Source: JAHDCJ01 sp039028895
GTDB lineage: Bacteria; Bacteroidota; Bacteroidia; Chitinophagales; Saprospiraceae
Reading direction: 5' to 3'
Length of the DNA stretch: 64,000 bases
Assembly: GCA_039028895.1 (NCBI GenBank)
Contig: JBCCHF010000008.1
Coordinates: forward strand, 122,683-186,682
The notes under the pieces were generated by a model. The model ran no database searches. It saw only the letters and a list, made by a program, of their open reading frames with translations, and was not told where the DNA came from. The translations under genes and the position numbers were made by a program. Shown here one piece after another: positions 45,947-55,262 of this stretch; the first letter of the stretch is position 1, and each line of letters begins with the position of its first letter.

Positions 45947-48900
45947 TCATTTAAGACCTTCTATTACCTGGTCTATATAGTTTTTCACAGAATTCCCTGC
46001 TTTCAGTTTGTTATATTTTGAAGATCCTTTTCTAAGTTGATTCATTAATGTCAAACACTTTTTTAAAGGAAATTCAGGAACATCGCTTCCATAGATTTTT
46101 TCAATTTTGGCAATTAATCCTTCTACATAGGAATCAAGCAACACATTGAAATCTGACTCTTTAGCATCAATATCATCCATATAACTGATCAAAATATCTA
46201 GAATATTCATCTTGGCTTTTGTAGAGGCCAAAAAGACATCATAAGCTCCTGCCATAAATTTGTAGCTTTTTAATTCTCTCTGATACCTTTCTCGATCTTT
46301 TATGAAATTATCATCGGACTGATCTAGAATAACCTTTACTGCACTCATATCTCTTCTCAATGCCTGGTATAAGCTATAAACCGACCCTTTAGCAGTTGTG
46401 GAATCGACTTTCAACAGCTTGGTATAACTTGGGGTATATAATTTCCACCCACTAATGTTTTGCCTTTTTTCAGACTTTATTGATTCCTCAATCAGTCCAA
46501 AGGTCAAAGCATTACAAATTTCTTTTTCATTTTTCAAAACCACATTACTATCCAATTCAGGCAAATAATATGGAGTATGCCAGCGCTTATCAAGGTGAGG
46601 AGTTACAGTTTTTTGGGTAGGATCTGTGCTTTCAAGTTTTTGAATTCGCTTCCTGTATGCCTCATAATAAACCCCTTCATCAAAGTGCTCACTTGCTATT
46701 TTAAACTTAGGGAAGTCAGTTATTTTATACCCAAATTTCGTCTTGTTCCTGATAATCTCATATTCTGAAAAGGCAGGATCTTCAACCAAGTTATCCTGAA
46801 ATAAAACATTTTTGGTTTCCTGGGTCAATTCAGTGACACAAGCCGGATTCATTCCCCAGGCATTGAATTCGCTTCCCTGATTGCCTATGGCGGTAGGTAT
46901 CAACGGAGATGCAAGGTTATTAATCTCGGATATTTTTTGCTTGTAATAGCCTTCTAAACTATCCAGATCATCAATATCCTCACCATTAAACTCTGCTTCC
47001 TGTTTTAATGCCTGAATGCAGTTTAGATTTATGGCATCAAGGCTTTCCAATTCTTTCCTCCACCATTTCAGGACATCATCTCTAAAAATCGCTTCAACTT
47101 TTTCTACCTTTTCTTCTTTCACATATCGGCCTTGCTTTTCTTTACAAAATCTCAAATATTGGCTTTCATAAAATTGATGAGAAAGCTCCGCTGGAAGTAT
47201 ATCACTAACATCGTGGTAACGACTTGCCTTTTCCAATAGCTTCTCTTTCATTTCTGAAGAGCTGAGCACGAAAACTGTGGACGGGTTTGAAATCTTCTCA
47301 TGCTCATGAGTAGTTTTATTCAACTCTCTTCTGAGGTTATTTTCTACATCCTCCAGATTTTCGAAAAATCGCTCCCAGTTTTTGATTAAAATCCGAACAT
47401 CTGCAAGTAGCGATTGGAAAACTTCATTGGACAGGCTGGCTATTTTAAATCGATTAAGATTGTTTTTCTGCCTTCCTGACAAGGTTCTGTAAGTATCTAA
47501 AAATTCTTTAAATGCTGACCCTTTTAAGATCGTTGTTAAAAAGCCCCTATTCAGAACATTTTCCAATTGCATAGCAGCTGATTCGATTTCATCAGTTTCA
47601 GGGTCATCATAGGCATTCTGGTAGTTTTTTATACTCGTTTTGAGGCCTGATACTTCATGAGTCAAATCTTCAATATAGGTGCTCAGCATGTCTTCTACCT
47701 GATACAAGAAGAGTCTCACTGCCACCGGATGCATTGGCTCTGTTTTTCCAAGAACCCATGTATTCATATGATAAGACTTACCTTCCATCAAGTTAGGTGC
47801 ACCTTCGTCTGCAATAGTAATCTGGTTACTCAGGTAATTTTTGGTTTTCTGGATAAACTCTTTAATAACTTTGTGATAGTTATTTAAGTAATGCTCGTGG
47901 TCTGTGATTACATCATTTACCCTATCCTTATCTTTTAGTTCATTTTCATCAATTGTCAGCATTTGAGAAGCCCTTTGAATCTTCCTGTCTGTGTCAAATA
48001 GTCTTTCAATTTCTTCTTCAATAGCATCAATAAAAAGTTGGGCCTTGCTTTGTCCGGTATTTCCGTCTTCCAGCCTTTCAAATGCTGATTTATAGATCGT
48101 TGAGAAAAATGGCTTAGGCTTTTCTCCTGTGGCCATTTTCTCTAAATGAAAGATGTAACGCTGGCCACGAATTGGTTTGTCAAGGTATCCTCCATTTTTT
48201 ATTTCTCGCTTATATTCCGTGATATCTGTTGCCCACAAACGATCCAGTTCCAACCAATCTCGGGATAAATTATCAACAATCCACTTTAATGAAAAAAAGT
48301 CAAGAATCTCCTGGTATGGGTAAACTAATTTAGCCACCCCTGATCCGCAATACCGACTAAGTGACTGGTTAGATATCAGATCAATAATGTCATTGTCCTG
48401 CTGTGAAAACCTGCTCTTTGAAATAGGGCTGAACAAATCCAGGAAAACGGAATCCTCTACCTGGGAAATGTAATTTTCAAAATATTGAAGGTTCTCACCT
48501 CTCAAATTTTCAAAATCAAACATAAAGCAAAAGTCAAAAGGAGGGGCCACTGAATCATAAACATGGTTGAGATTACCTTCAGGGTCAATTTGATTTGGCT
48601 TATATTCCAACTCTATAGCAACTTCTGTAAGAGAAGTATTTAGCATTGCATTAAGTTCCTTGATGGAAGCATAGGCGTTTGCCCGAACATTATTGATCTG
48701 GTTCTGACTAATTTTCCCGGTATTCACCAAAGTATCAGGCAATAAGAAAGCTCCCCTGATTAATACATTTTCTCTTTGGTATTTTTTAGATAAAATATCA
48801 CGGATATAAAGTGCTGTCTGAATAAACATACCAGCTCCGGTGCCTCCGGCAAGCGAACATACAATCATCACCCTGGGACTTGCAGACAGGCCAGAACCAT

Positions 48901-49288
48901 CTGCTCCAAAAATTGCAGTAAGGTTCTTTTCCAATCCTGAAAGCTTATTGGCTTCCATGGCAGAACGGTAAGCCAATCGTGAAACTGCCCTAACCTGTCC
49001 TGCGCCATCAGTAAGTGATTTCATTTGTAATTCTCTCACTTCATGAGGGAACCACTCTTTTACTGAAGGGTGTGAAAAGCTTAAATATTGACGTACTGTC
49101 CATCCGGTACTAGTTTGGATAATGTTACTTTTATTCAGATTCTTCAGATCAAGGATGTCATTAATATTGGTATCAAAAGCCAATACGGCAACATTAGACC
49201 TTGATGCAACCGGAATTCTGGAATATACCGAATCCACAATTTTTGATCCGATGCCCCCGAGGCCGATTAATATGGTAGGTATTGTCAT
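45947..49288 (-). CDS. Tubulin/FtsZ-superfamily protein (Tubulin_2-like), very large
   Basis: The 1113-residue protein opens with a GTPase fold of the tubulin/FtsZ type. GLGGIGS (9-15) is the first nucleotide loop, AVLAFDTN (34-41) the next strand, DGAGQVR (94-100) a T3-like loop, and SLAGGTGAGM (145-154) the tubulin signature GGGTGSG with one substitution. The core probably ends near residue 400, leaving about 700 residues of mostly helical, coiled-coil-rich sequence that ordinary FtsZ and tubulin lack. Large proteins of this kind are grouped as Tubulin_2. It probably binds GTP and may polymerise or act as a switch. It is 6 nt from the vWA gene, and the whole unit is one operon. Confidence 0.75.
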   Translation of the reverse strand: MTIPTILIGLGGIGSKIVDSVYSRIPVASRSNVAVLAFDTNINDILDLKNLNKSNIIQTSTGWTVRQYLSFSHPSVKEWFPHEVRELQMKSLTDGAGQVRAVSRLAYRSAMEANKLSGLEKNLTAIFGADGSGLSASPRVMIVCSLAGGTGAGMFIQTALYIRDILSKKYQRENVLIRGAFLLPDTLVNTGKISQNQINNVRANAYASIKELNAMLNTSLTEVAIELEYKPNQIDPEGNLNHVYDSVAPPFDFCFMFDFENLRGENLQYFENYISQVEDSVFLDLFSPISKSRFSQQDNDIIDLISNQSLSRYCGSGVAKLVYPYQEILDFFSLKWIVDNLSRDWLELDRLWATDITEYKREIKNGGYLDKPIRGQRYIFHLEKMATGEKPKPFFSTIYKSAFERLEDGNTGQSKAQLFIDAIEEEIERLFDTDRKIQRASQMLTIDENELKDKDRVNDVITDHEHYLNNYHKVIKEFIQKTKNYLSNQITIADEGAPNLMEGKSYHMNTWVLGKTEPMHPVAVRLFLYQVEDMLSTYIEDLTHEVSGLKTSIKNYQNAYDDPETDEIESAAMQLENVLNRGFLTTILKGSAFKEFLDTYRTLSGRQKNNLNRFKIASLSNEVFQSLLADVRILIKNWERFFENLEDVENNLRRELNKTTHEHEKISNPSTVFVLSSSEMKEKLLEKASRYHDVSDILPAELSHQFYESQYLRFCKEKQGRYVKEEKVEKVEAIFRDDVLKWWRKELESLDAINLNCIQALKQEAEFNGEDIDDLDSLEGYYKQKISEINNLASPLIPTAIGNQGSEFNAWGMNPACVTELTQETKNVLFQDNLVEDPAFSEYEIIRNKTKFGYKITDFPKFKIASEHFDEGVYYEAYRKRIQKLESTDPTQKTVTPHLDKRWHTPYYLPELDSNVVLKNEKEICNALTFGLIEESIKSEKRQNISGWKLYTPSYTKLLKVDSTTAKGSVYSLYQALRRDMSAVKVILDQSDDNFIKDRERYQRELKSYKFMAGAYDVFLASTKAKMNILDILISYMDDIDAKESDFNVLLDSYVEGLIAKIEKIYGSDVPEFPLKKCLTLMNQLRKGSSKYNKLKAGNSVKNYIDQVIEGLK

Positions 49289-49294
49289 AAGAGG

Positions 49295-51496
49295 TTATTT
49301 TATATGCAATTGGTATACTTTAACTAAGTTTGAAATTCCTTTAGATTTTATTTTTATTTGACTCCCTGAACTGGAATCAATAACCAAATCTTTTTTCAAT
49401 TTCGGATCAATAAGCTCTCCACCGATTTCCATACCCAACTTTTGAGACTTTATTGGCAAAATGACACGCCGCTTTGATTGGGCAGCAATAAAAGTTATTG
49501 ATCGTACAGTTTTCTTTTCAGGGATGAATGGAAGTAACCATCTTGAAACCCATGATTTTGATCGCAATTTGTAGGATTTGGGCTTTTGCGGCAGATCTTT
49601 TATATGCCCTCTGCCAAATCGCCTTAATTCTCTAACACTTTGAGTGTCGGTCAGATCGATCTCGGTATAGTACATCATTGCGGATCTGTGGAACCTTGGT
49701 TTTCTGTATAAACCAACCAGGTATATCAAAGTCAAGATCCCTAAAATGAATGAAAGTATACACTTCCCGCACCTATGGAAAAAAGAAGCATTCGTCTTGT
49801 TTAACACAAATGTCAGGTAAGCATCTTCTTCAAACTCAAATCCGGGAGCGACCAATTTATAAACAGCGCTATCAACACCAACCTGGCTAAAGCACGAAGG
49901 ACATAAAAATCCTCTGCTATCATTTAAAATCACCAATTGACCATCCTTCTTTTCTACTTTAATCCGAACGCCGGTATTTTCTATTTCTTCTAGTTCAATT
50001 TTTTCAAAAATAGCATCAGTTATATCAATTTCATTCTGAGTGATCAGGGGGTCAACCGGATATTGGAAAGGATCATCAAGATCAAGAATTGAAACATTGG
50101 CTTCAATCCTGGCATCCTTGCTTTTAAGCTTAGGACATGGAATCTTTGTAAAGGTCAGAATATTACTTTGCAGGTTCAGATAACCACTATATATGGCCTT
50201 TATGGACACGGAAGTAAACTCCGTGTCTAAAGGCAAATCTGCTCTAAAGGTGGTATCATTTAACACAAGATTTATTTCTCCTCCATCGTAAACAGCTGAG
50301 ACTTTGGTTTTGGACAAAATTTCTTTTGAAATTGACGATCCATCAAGTAACAGTAGCTGGGCTTCCAAAACAGCAGTTTGTTGTGTTTCACAAACTTCAT
50401 AGCTCCCTCTCTCACTTTCAAATCTAAATGGCACAGCACCCGAAGGCAAACCCTTAGCGACTAACTTTGCAGACACTTTTGGCAGAAATTCAAACTTCTT
50501 CAAATCAATTTCCCTATCAAAAGTGATATTTACCATCTTGCCCTCTAGGATAAGTACCTGTTTCGAGGAGTTAGACAATTTTATCGTTTTTCCGGAAAGC
50601 CGGGCTGCGTTACTTTCTGAATTGTTCCACAAAGGCATCGTGGGAAAATTAGAAAAGGCTAAAACTCCAGGGCTTATCGTTCCCAAAGATTCAATTTCGG
50701 CAGTTTCCAATTTGCTTAAGTTTTGGGGGAGTACTGCTTCCTGATGCAATACTATAAGCTCCTTAAGCGGTAGTTCAGAAGAAAAAGAAACCTGGTTGCC
50801 ACTTTGTTTGACATCGAAACCTTTCTCAGGGCAAGCGGAAAGCTTTTTTGCAATTTTTATAAGATTTCCTCGGAGGTCATTCGATGTTGGTTTTGAAGAA
50901 AGGATTTCTATAACAGGGATCTTCTTCAATAAACTTTTTAATGTAGTCCCACCCTCGAAGTCTGATTCAATGCTAAGAAAAATTACATTGACTTGAGTTT
51001 CATTTATAATTTGTCGAACCTCCTCTTCAATATAGGGACTACTGAGATCACCCCATTTACCGTCAGAAATAATGATTAATGACTTTTCCCGTTCCTTTTC
51101 AATTTCATTTTTGAGAATTTTGAAGGCAGTTTCAGCCATAAAATAATTTCCATTACCCAGGTCATTATTCCAATCTTTAATCTCATCAATACTTGATTGT
51201 GGATTAAGAAGTGAAATCTTGCTTCCAATTTGAGAATTGCTTCCTTTTACAATATATAGCTGATCTGTTTCTGATAAAAAGCTGATAATAAGCTGTAAAG
51301 CATAATCAACAGAGAGGAAAGGAGCTCCATTCATGCTTCCCGAGTCATCGAATACTACTACGACTCCTTTATTTTGCGCTGACATCGATTTAGGAATCGC
51401 TAAAGCGATCAACATCAGGAACAAGAAAACAAAAGTGGTTAAATCCTTGACTTTCAATATATAATTATAGGTTTTCAAATTTGGTTGGAAAGGCAC
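49295..51496 (-). CDS. Exported vWA-domain protein with C-terminal membrane anchor
   Basis: The 733-residue protein has an N-terminal signal/anchor (LTTFVFLFLMLIALAIPKSMSA) followed by a vWA domain with an intact metal-ion-dependent adhesion site: D50, S52 and S54 in FDDSGSM, and LIIISDGKWGD later. Several beta-rich domains follow, then a Cys-rich pair (CPSC and CGKC, up to about residue 579) directly before a membrane helix (about 580-597) and a basic cytoplasmic tail of about 135 residues. The topology suggests an extracytoplasmic vWA domain with a tail that could contact the tubulin-like protein. The tail ends in an FHA/beta-strand-like fold of unclear kind. No secretion-system marker is evident. 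Confidence 0.7.
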   Translation of the reverse strand: MPFQPNLKTYNYILKVKDLTTFVFLFLMLIALAIPKSMSAQNKGVVVVFDDSGSMNGAPFLSVDYALQLIISFLSETDQLYIVKGSNSQIGSKISLLNPQSSIDEIKDWNNDLGNGNYFMAETAFKILKNEIEKEREKSLIIISDGKWGDLSSPYIEEEVRQIINETQVNVIFLSIESDFEGGTTLKSLLKKIPVIEILSSKPTSNDLRGNLIKIAKKLSACPEKGFDVKQSGNQVSFSSELPLKELIVLHQEAVLPQNLSKLETAEIESLGTISPGVLAFSNFPTMPLWNNSESNAARLSGKTIKLSNSSKQVLILEGKMVNITFDREIDLKKFEFLPKVSAKLVAKGLPSGAVPFRFESERGSYEVCETQQTAVLEAQLLLLDGSSISKEILSKTKVSAVYDGGEINLVLNDTTFRADLPLDTEFTSVSIKAIYSGYLNLQSNILTFTKIPCPKLKSKDARIEANVSILDLDDPFQYPVDPLITQNEIDITDAIFEKIELEEIENTGVRIKVEKKDGQLVILNDSRGFLCPSCFSQVGVDSAVYKLVAPGFEFEEDAYLTFVLNKTNASFFHRCGKCILSFILGILTLIYLVGLYRKPRFHRSAMMYYTEIDLTDTQSVRELRRFGRGHIKDLPQKPKSYKLRSKSWVSRWLLPFIPEKKTVRSITFIAAQSKRRVILPIKSQKLGMEIGGELIDPKLKKDLVIDSSSGSQIKIKSKGISNLVKVYQLHIK

Positions 51497-51685
51497 TTAT
51501 AGTGAATATATTCATTTTTTCTTCTTTCGAAGTTTAATTTGTTAAAAAGTATGTCTCAGCAGCGGCCTAATCCAATTCATATAGGCAATTAGCAACAAAT
51601 CGCTAAAAGGATCAACTCGATAATACAGGAAATATTTTGATAAAAAATATCCAAATCACTGAAAATCAGCTTAATGTCGTGTAAA

Positions 51686-53014
51686 TTATTTTTCTAATTT
51701 GCGATTAATTGAACTAAACAACTTCTCTCTGCTTTCCGGGTAATCCCTTTGTGCTACTATCGACAGTATCATATTTGTTACACAAAAAGCGGTGAACAAA
51801 AGAAAACCAGTGAGCAAGCCAGTATGATTGGTCGTGAAGATTTCTGTTTGAGCTAATGCCATTTCAAGGCTACTAAATTGGTTATTTACCAATCCTCTAA
51901 ACCCGATATAAGCCAAAAACATAGCTACAACCAAAACGTCCACAAATGACCATTTCGCAGAATAATATAACAATACCCTGGACCAGCTGGCGTTGGTTAA
52001 TTTTCTGTGGTACCAGGGTAAGCAAAAACAACATAAAAGTTTCAGTAAGGGAAAAACAATACTAAATGCCAATAGTAAAACACCTACAAAGACCAAATCT
52101 ACTTTTCCCGTTCTTGTAAGTAACTGAACTACCTGGGTAATGCTTTTGCTTTGATAATAAAGCAACTGATTTTCAAAGGTCATCTTCTCGCCCATTACTG
52201 TAAAAGATAGAGACTGAATACGAGCATCTATTTCAATCATTGGAACAAGAAGTCCTCCTGCTAACAATACCAAACAGATAATCACAAGGAGTGAATACTT
52301 TAATTTGGATTGCCTGTTAACAAAAAACAGCAGGGCAAGCGTGATAAAAGCCATCAAGCAGATTATCCAGGCTTTTACTTTGATTGATTTGTCAATTTTT
52401 CGGATTTCGTTTTCCAGGTAATTATTACACAACTCAGCAGAAGGAAACCCATAATCATTGAGCAATTGAATAAGAGATGATTTATCAACTTCTTTAAACT
52501 TAGATTCAAAGATTTCTTCAATTTTATCTTTTAAAACCTGTTTTAGCCTGGCTTTGGTAGCAGGTTTATCCAATTCTGCAATTACCTGGTCAGCAAAGTC
52601 CGGCACCTTCTCTTTTAGCTTGTCGAGATCAAGGAGTATTTCTGCGAAAAAGCCTTTAACAAACCCCAACAACCCAGAGGTTGTCTCTTTCTTGATGATT
52701 ACCTCCACCTCGTCAATTAATTGTATTAGCAGTTTTTCAACTTCCGCCTTGACAATTAACCTGTTCTCATAGGTAAACTCAAATTCATCAATTTTTTTGT
52801 GAAGAATTCTTGTAATTTGTTGCTTCCAGTTATCTGTATCAAATAGCCCAAACTGGATATCATTTATGATGGCTAAATCATATTTGAGCTCTTGTCTTGT
52901 TTTATTGTCTGAAATCAATTCACAGCAAAAAAAACCTGAAAGACAAACAGTTATTATTGAAAATGCAAGAATAAGGGCTACCTTTTTTGAAGAAGGTGAT
53001 TGTTCACTGGCCAT
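51686..53014 (-). CDS. PqiA-like multi-pass membrane protein with helical N-terminal domain
   Basis: The 442-residue protein has an N-terminal membrane helix, then about 180 residues of charged helices, and a C-terminal set of four or five membrane helices. The last part resembles paraquat-inducible protein A: PLLKLLCCFCLPW, then WSRVLLYYSAKWSFVDVLVVAMFLAYIGF, corresponding to the PqiA KWSMxDVFVxAxL motif. PqiA proteins are inner-membrane partners of lipid-transport MCE proteins. No MCE gene is present, so this may be a repurposed membrane component. It is the promoter-proximal gene, 189 nt before the vWA gene, and is divergent from the lipoprotein gene at 53439. Confidence 0.6.
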   Translation of the reverse strand: MASEQSPSSKKVALILAFSIITVCLSGFFCCELISDNKTRQELKYDLAIINDIQFGLFDTDNWKQQITRILHKKIDEFEFTYENRLIVKAEVEKLLIQLIDEVEVIIKKETTSGLLGFVKGFFAEILLDLDKLKEKVPDFADQVIAELDKPATKARLKQVLKDKIEEIFESKFKEVDKSSLIQLLNDYGFPSAELCNNYLENEIRKIDKSIKVKAWIICLMAFITLALLFFVNRQSKLKYSLLVIICLVLLAGGLLVPMIEIDARIQSLSFTVMGEKMTFENQLLYYQSKSITQVVQLLTRTGKVDLVFVGVLLLAFSIVFPLLKLLCCFCLPWYHRKLTNASWSRVLLYYSAKWSFVDVLVVAMFLAYIGFRGLVNNQFSSLEMALAQTEIFTTNHTGLLTGFLLFTAFCVTNMILSIVAQRDYPESREKLFSSINRKLEK

Positions 53015-53438
53015 TTTTCAGGAATTAAGGTTTGTATTCCCAGTCTTGCAAGGTTGGTAAAGGGGAAACGAAGATCACATTGAAAAAGTTTCAATTCCTA
53101 AATTAGAAGAATTACTCACCCAAACCAAATATGAATGAGATTTCAGAATGTATTTATGGTGAAAGACTAATTTTCTTAAATACAGTTTTTAGGAAAATTT
53201 TGTGGAGGGAACTTATTTTGTATTATATTAGCTTAATGTTTTGTCAGGTACAATCGCCAGACTCCTTTCTTGGAGTAAAATATTCCTGACCCATTTAGTC
53301 CTTGCAGACTGTTCAAATTTTACTCAGTTAAAAATTACTGCTAAGATTCTCCTAGCTGAGAATTTCCATGAAGCTTTGTTAAGCATACTAAGGCTGTTCA
53401 ACTAATGGTGTTCATTTTTTAACCTTAAATATGCTAAC
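53015..53438. other. 424-nt intergenic region between divergent genes, no gene seen
   Basis: No coding frame with start and family features is visible. It must contain the promoter of the leftward tubulin/vWA operon and of the rightward lipoprotein gene, but I could not find a convincing TTG / TAnnTTTG pair for either. It is A+T-rich and holds no repeat of the 18-23 kb type. Confidence 0.5.
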
Positions 53439-53792
53439 ATGAAACTGGGTTTTCTAAGCACAACGCTATTGTCATTCTTGTTCCTTTTTATTTCTACAAG
53501 TTGTGAGGTGGAAAGATTGAATAAGGATATGTACTTAAAGCAATTCTCCATTTTTATGGAGGAAATTGCCGACAATTACATGACCTATGAGAAAATTGAC
53601 TGGGAAAGAAAAGAGGTAAAGTTTAAACAGTTTACCAGGGAGTATTATGACTTACATATAGACAAAATGAATGAAAGTGAATTGAAGATGATTTCTGTTT
53701 TCAAGAAAGACTATTACATATGCAAAACAAAAAGTAAAGGCAAAAGGATACTTAAAACTATTGAAGACGGAATCTTAAAAATAACTTCATGA
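53439..53792 (+). CDS. Small lipoprotein of unknown function
   Basis: The 117-residue product has a lipobox signal (FLFISTSC after a hydrophobic stretch) and a mature part of charged helices with aromatic residues, such as YLKQFSIFMEEIADNYMTY and FTREYYDLHIDKM. It resembles the small Bacteroidota lipoproteins annotated as DUF6565, but the match is not certain. It stands alone and is followed by a 12-bp hairpin that may end its transcript. Confidence 0.55.
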   Translation: MKLGFLSTTLLSFLFLFISTSCEVERLNKDMYLKQFSIFMEEIADNYMTYEKIDWERKEVKFKQFTREYYDLHIDKMNESELKMISVFKKDYYICKTKSKGKRILKTIEDGILKITS

Positions 53793-53796
53793 AATA

Positions 53797-53835
53797 AGGA
53801 CCTGGAGAGGGAGTTTTACTTCTTCTCCAGGTCCT
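53797..53835 (+). terminator. Strong 12-bp hairpin after the small lipoprotein gene
   Basis: AGGACCTGGAGA (53797-53808) pairs perfectly with TCTCCAGGTCCT (53824-53835) around a 15-nt loop. No T-tract follows, so it is a transcript-end stabiliser or a rho-assisted terminator rather than a textbook intrinsic one. Confidence 0.5.
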
Positions 53836-53908
53836 AACATTCTGATTGCGTATAGAATATTAAAAACTATAAATTACCCTTATATTTTTTTATCTTGAAA
53901 CAAATAAC

Positions 53909-54445
53909 ATGGGAAAAAGAACCAATCGGATAGCTGTGTTTGTTGATCATGACAATTTTAAATCGGGATACCTTAGACAATTTCGTGTTGATGAAATGTC
54001 ATTTGAAATATGGGAAAACCTCAATGATAGATTGATGAATCTATATGCCCATTTTTTTCCATTTCCTGAACGTCTCGACCATATCGGAACTTGGATCACG
54101 CTGGCTCTTATCAAAAGTTCTGGGAAAAAATTCAAAGAAAAAATCTCTGATATTGACAGGCTTCAAAAGTTCATAGTTAAATATGGTTTTCGAAAGAATT
54201 TTAAAGAGAAAGCCGTCGATACTGAGATCGTTTGTCAGATGTTAATGGGCGCCGTAAGAGATGAATATGATGTTTCAATGATCCTAAGCGATGATGCTGA
54301 TTATATTCCTGCTGTCCACAGAATACAAGATATGTTTGGGAAGCGAGTTATTCAGGTTGGATTTGAAGAAAAGTCAAAGTTACGTGCCGCCTGTTTTGGA
54401 CATGTGCCATTAGAGTGTGGAACAGCCGAATTAAGCATAAATTAA
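53909..54445 (+). CDS. NYN-domain putative ribonuclease (LabA-like)
   Basis: The 178-residue protein is a PIN-like NYN domain. Its acidic residues are in FVDHDNF (Asp13, Asp15), VDTEIVCQMLMG and ILSDDADYIPAV, the three conserved Asp positions that bind metal in NYN nucleases. GKRVIQVGF corresponds to the late strand. These proteins cleave or process RNA. It sits 25 nt before a nitrate/taurine-type ABC transporter operon in the same direction and may be co-transcribed, an unusual pairing. The length is normal for a stand-alone NYN protein. Confidence 0.8.
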   Translation: MGKRTNRIAVFVDHDNFKSGYLRQFRVDEMSFEIWENLNDRLMNLYAHFFPFPERLDHIGTWITLALIKSSGKKFKEKISDIDRLQKFIVKYGFRKNFKEKAVDTEIVCQMLMGAVRDEYDVSMILSDDADYIPAVHRIQDMFGKRVIQVGFEEKSKLRAACFGHVPLECGTAELSIN

Positions 54446-54470
54446 ATTAGTCTTCTTGACAAGCTAAGAT

Positions 54471-55259
54471 ATGAGTAGTAAGATTGAAGTCCAAAACCTA
54501 GTGAAAATATACGGGAAAAATGACGAAAAAGTTCATGCCTTGGGTCCAATAGATTTAACAATTGAACCCGGAGAATTTGTTTGCATTTTGGGAGAAAGTG
54601 GATGTGGCAAGACGACACTATGGAAAATACTCGCAGGGCTTGAAACCTCCACTTCCGGCGAAGTTCTAATCAATGGAGAAAAAATTCAGGGACCAGACTT
54701 TAAACGTGGTGTGGTATTTCAAAACCACGCGTTGTTACCATGGCTAAGCGTTGAACAAAATATTTCACTTGGTTATAAGATACGTAATGAAGAGACACCA
54801 AAAGACAAAGTCCAAGCTGTTATTGACCTTGTTGGAATTAAAGGGTTTGAAAAAACAAAGCCCAAAAACCTATCAGGTGGAATGGCTCAGAGAGTGGCAA
54901 TCGCCAGAGCCTTAGTAAGTAATCCAGACATCCTGCTTATGGATGAACCATTTGGGGCTTTGGATGCCATGACAAGGCTAAGAATGCAAGGGGAGTTGAT
55001 AAAAATATGGTTTACAAACAAAGAAGATATTGTTATTTTCATCACACACGATATAGATGAAGCCGTTGCGCTTGCCACCAAAATAGTGGTGATGACACCT
55101 CGGCCAGGAAAAATTGGGAGAGTCTTCGATATACCGTTAGAATATCCCAGACAAAGAAACTCTTCTGAATTTATTCGCCTTAAAAGCGTAATATCAGAAG
55201 AACTCCTTTCTCTAATTGAAGAATCTGATAATGAATTAATTAATCAAAACAATCTTTAA
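54471..55259 (+). CDS. ABC transporter ATP-binding protein, nitrate/sulfonate/taurine type
   Basis: This 262-residue ATPase has all standard motifs: Walker A GESGCGKTT, Q-loop region VVFQNHALLPW, signature LSGGMAQRVAIARAL, Walker B ILLMDEPFGALD and switch HD in FITHD. The pattern FGALDAMTRLRMQ is typical of the SsuB/TauB/NrtD subfamily. It energises the importer encoded by the next two genes. The gap to the binding-protein gene is 3 nt. The substrate class is discussed there. Confidence 0.93.
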   Translation: MSSKIEVQNLVKIYGKNDEKVHALGPIDLTIEPGEFVCILGESGCGKTTLWKILAGLETSTSGEVLINGEKIQGPDFKRGVVFQNHALLPWLSVEQNISLGYKIRNEETPKDKVQAVIDLVGIKGFEKTKPKNLSGGMAQRVAIARALVSNPDILLMDEPFGALDAMTRLRMQGELIKIWFTNKEDIVIFITHDIDEAVALATKIVVMTPRPGKIGRVFDIPLEYPRQRNSSEFIRLKSVISEELLSLIEESDNELINQNNL

Positions 55260-55262
55260 AAA

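Noticed and set aside
45947..49288. FtsZ or a phage tubulin (PhuZ/TubZ)
   Set aside because: The protein is far too long, its signature loop is a variant (AGGTGAGM), and there are no division, partition or phage genes next to it.
49295..51496. Type IV pilus or BatA/BatB aerotolerance vWA protein
   Set aside because: The Bat operon neighbours (MoxR ATPase, DUF58, BatD) are missing, and the topology with a C-terminal anchor, long beta-rich part and cytoplasmic tail differs.
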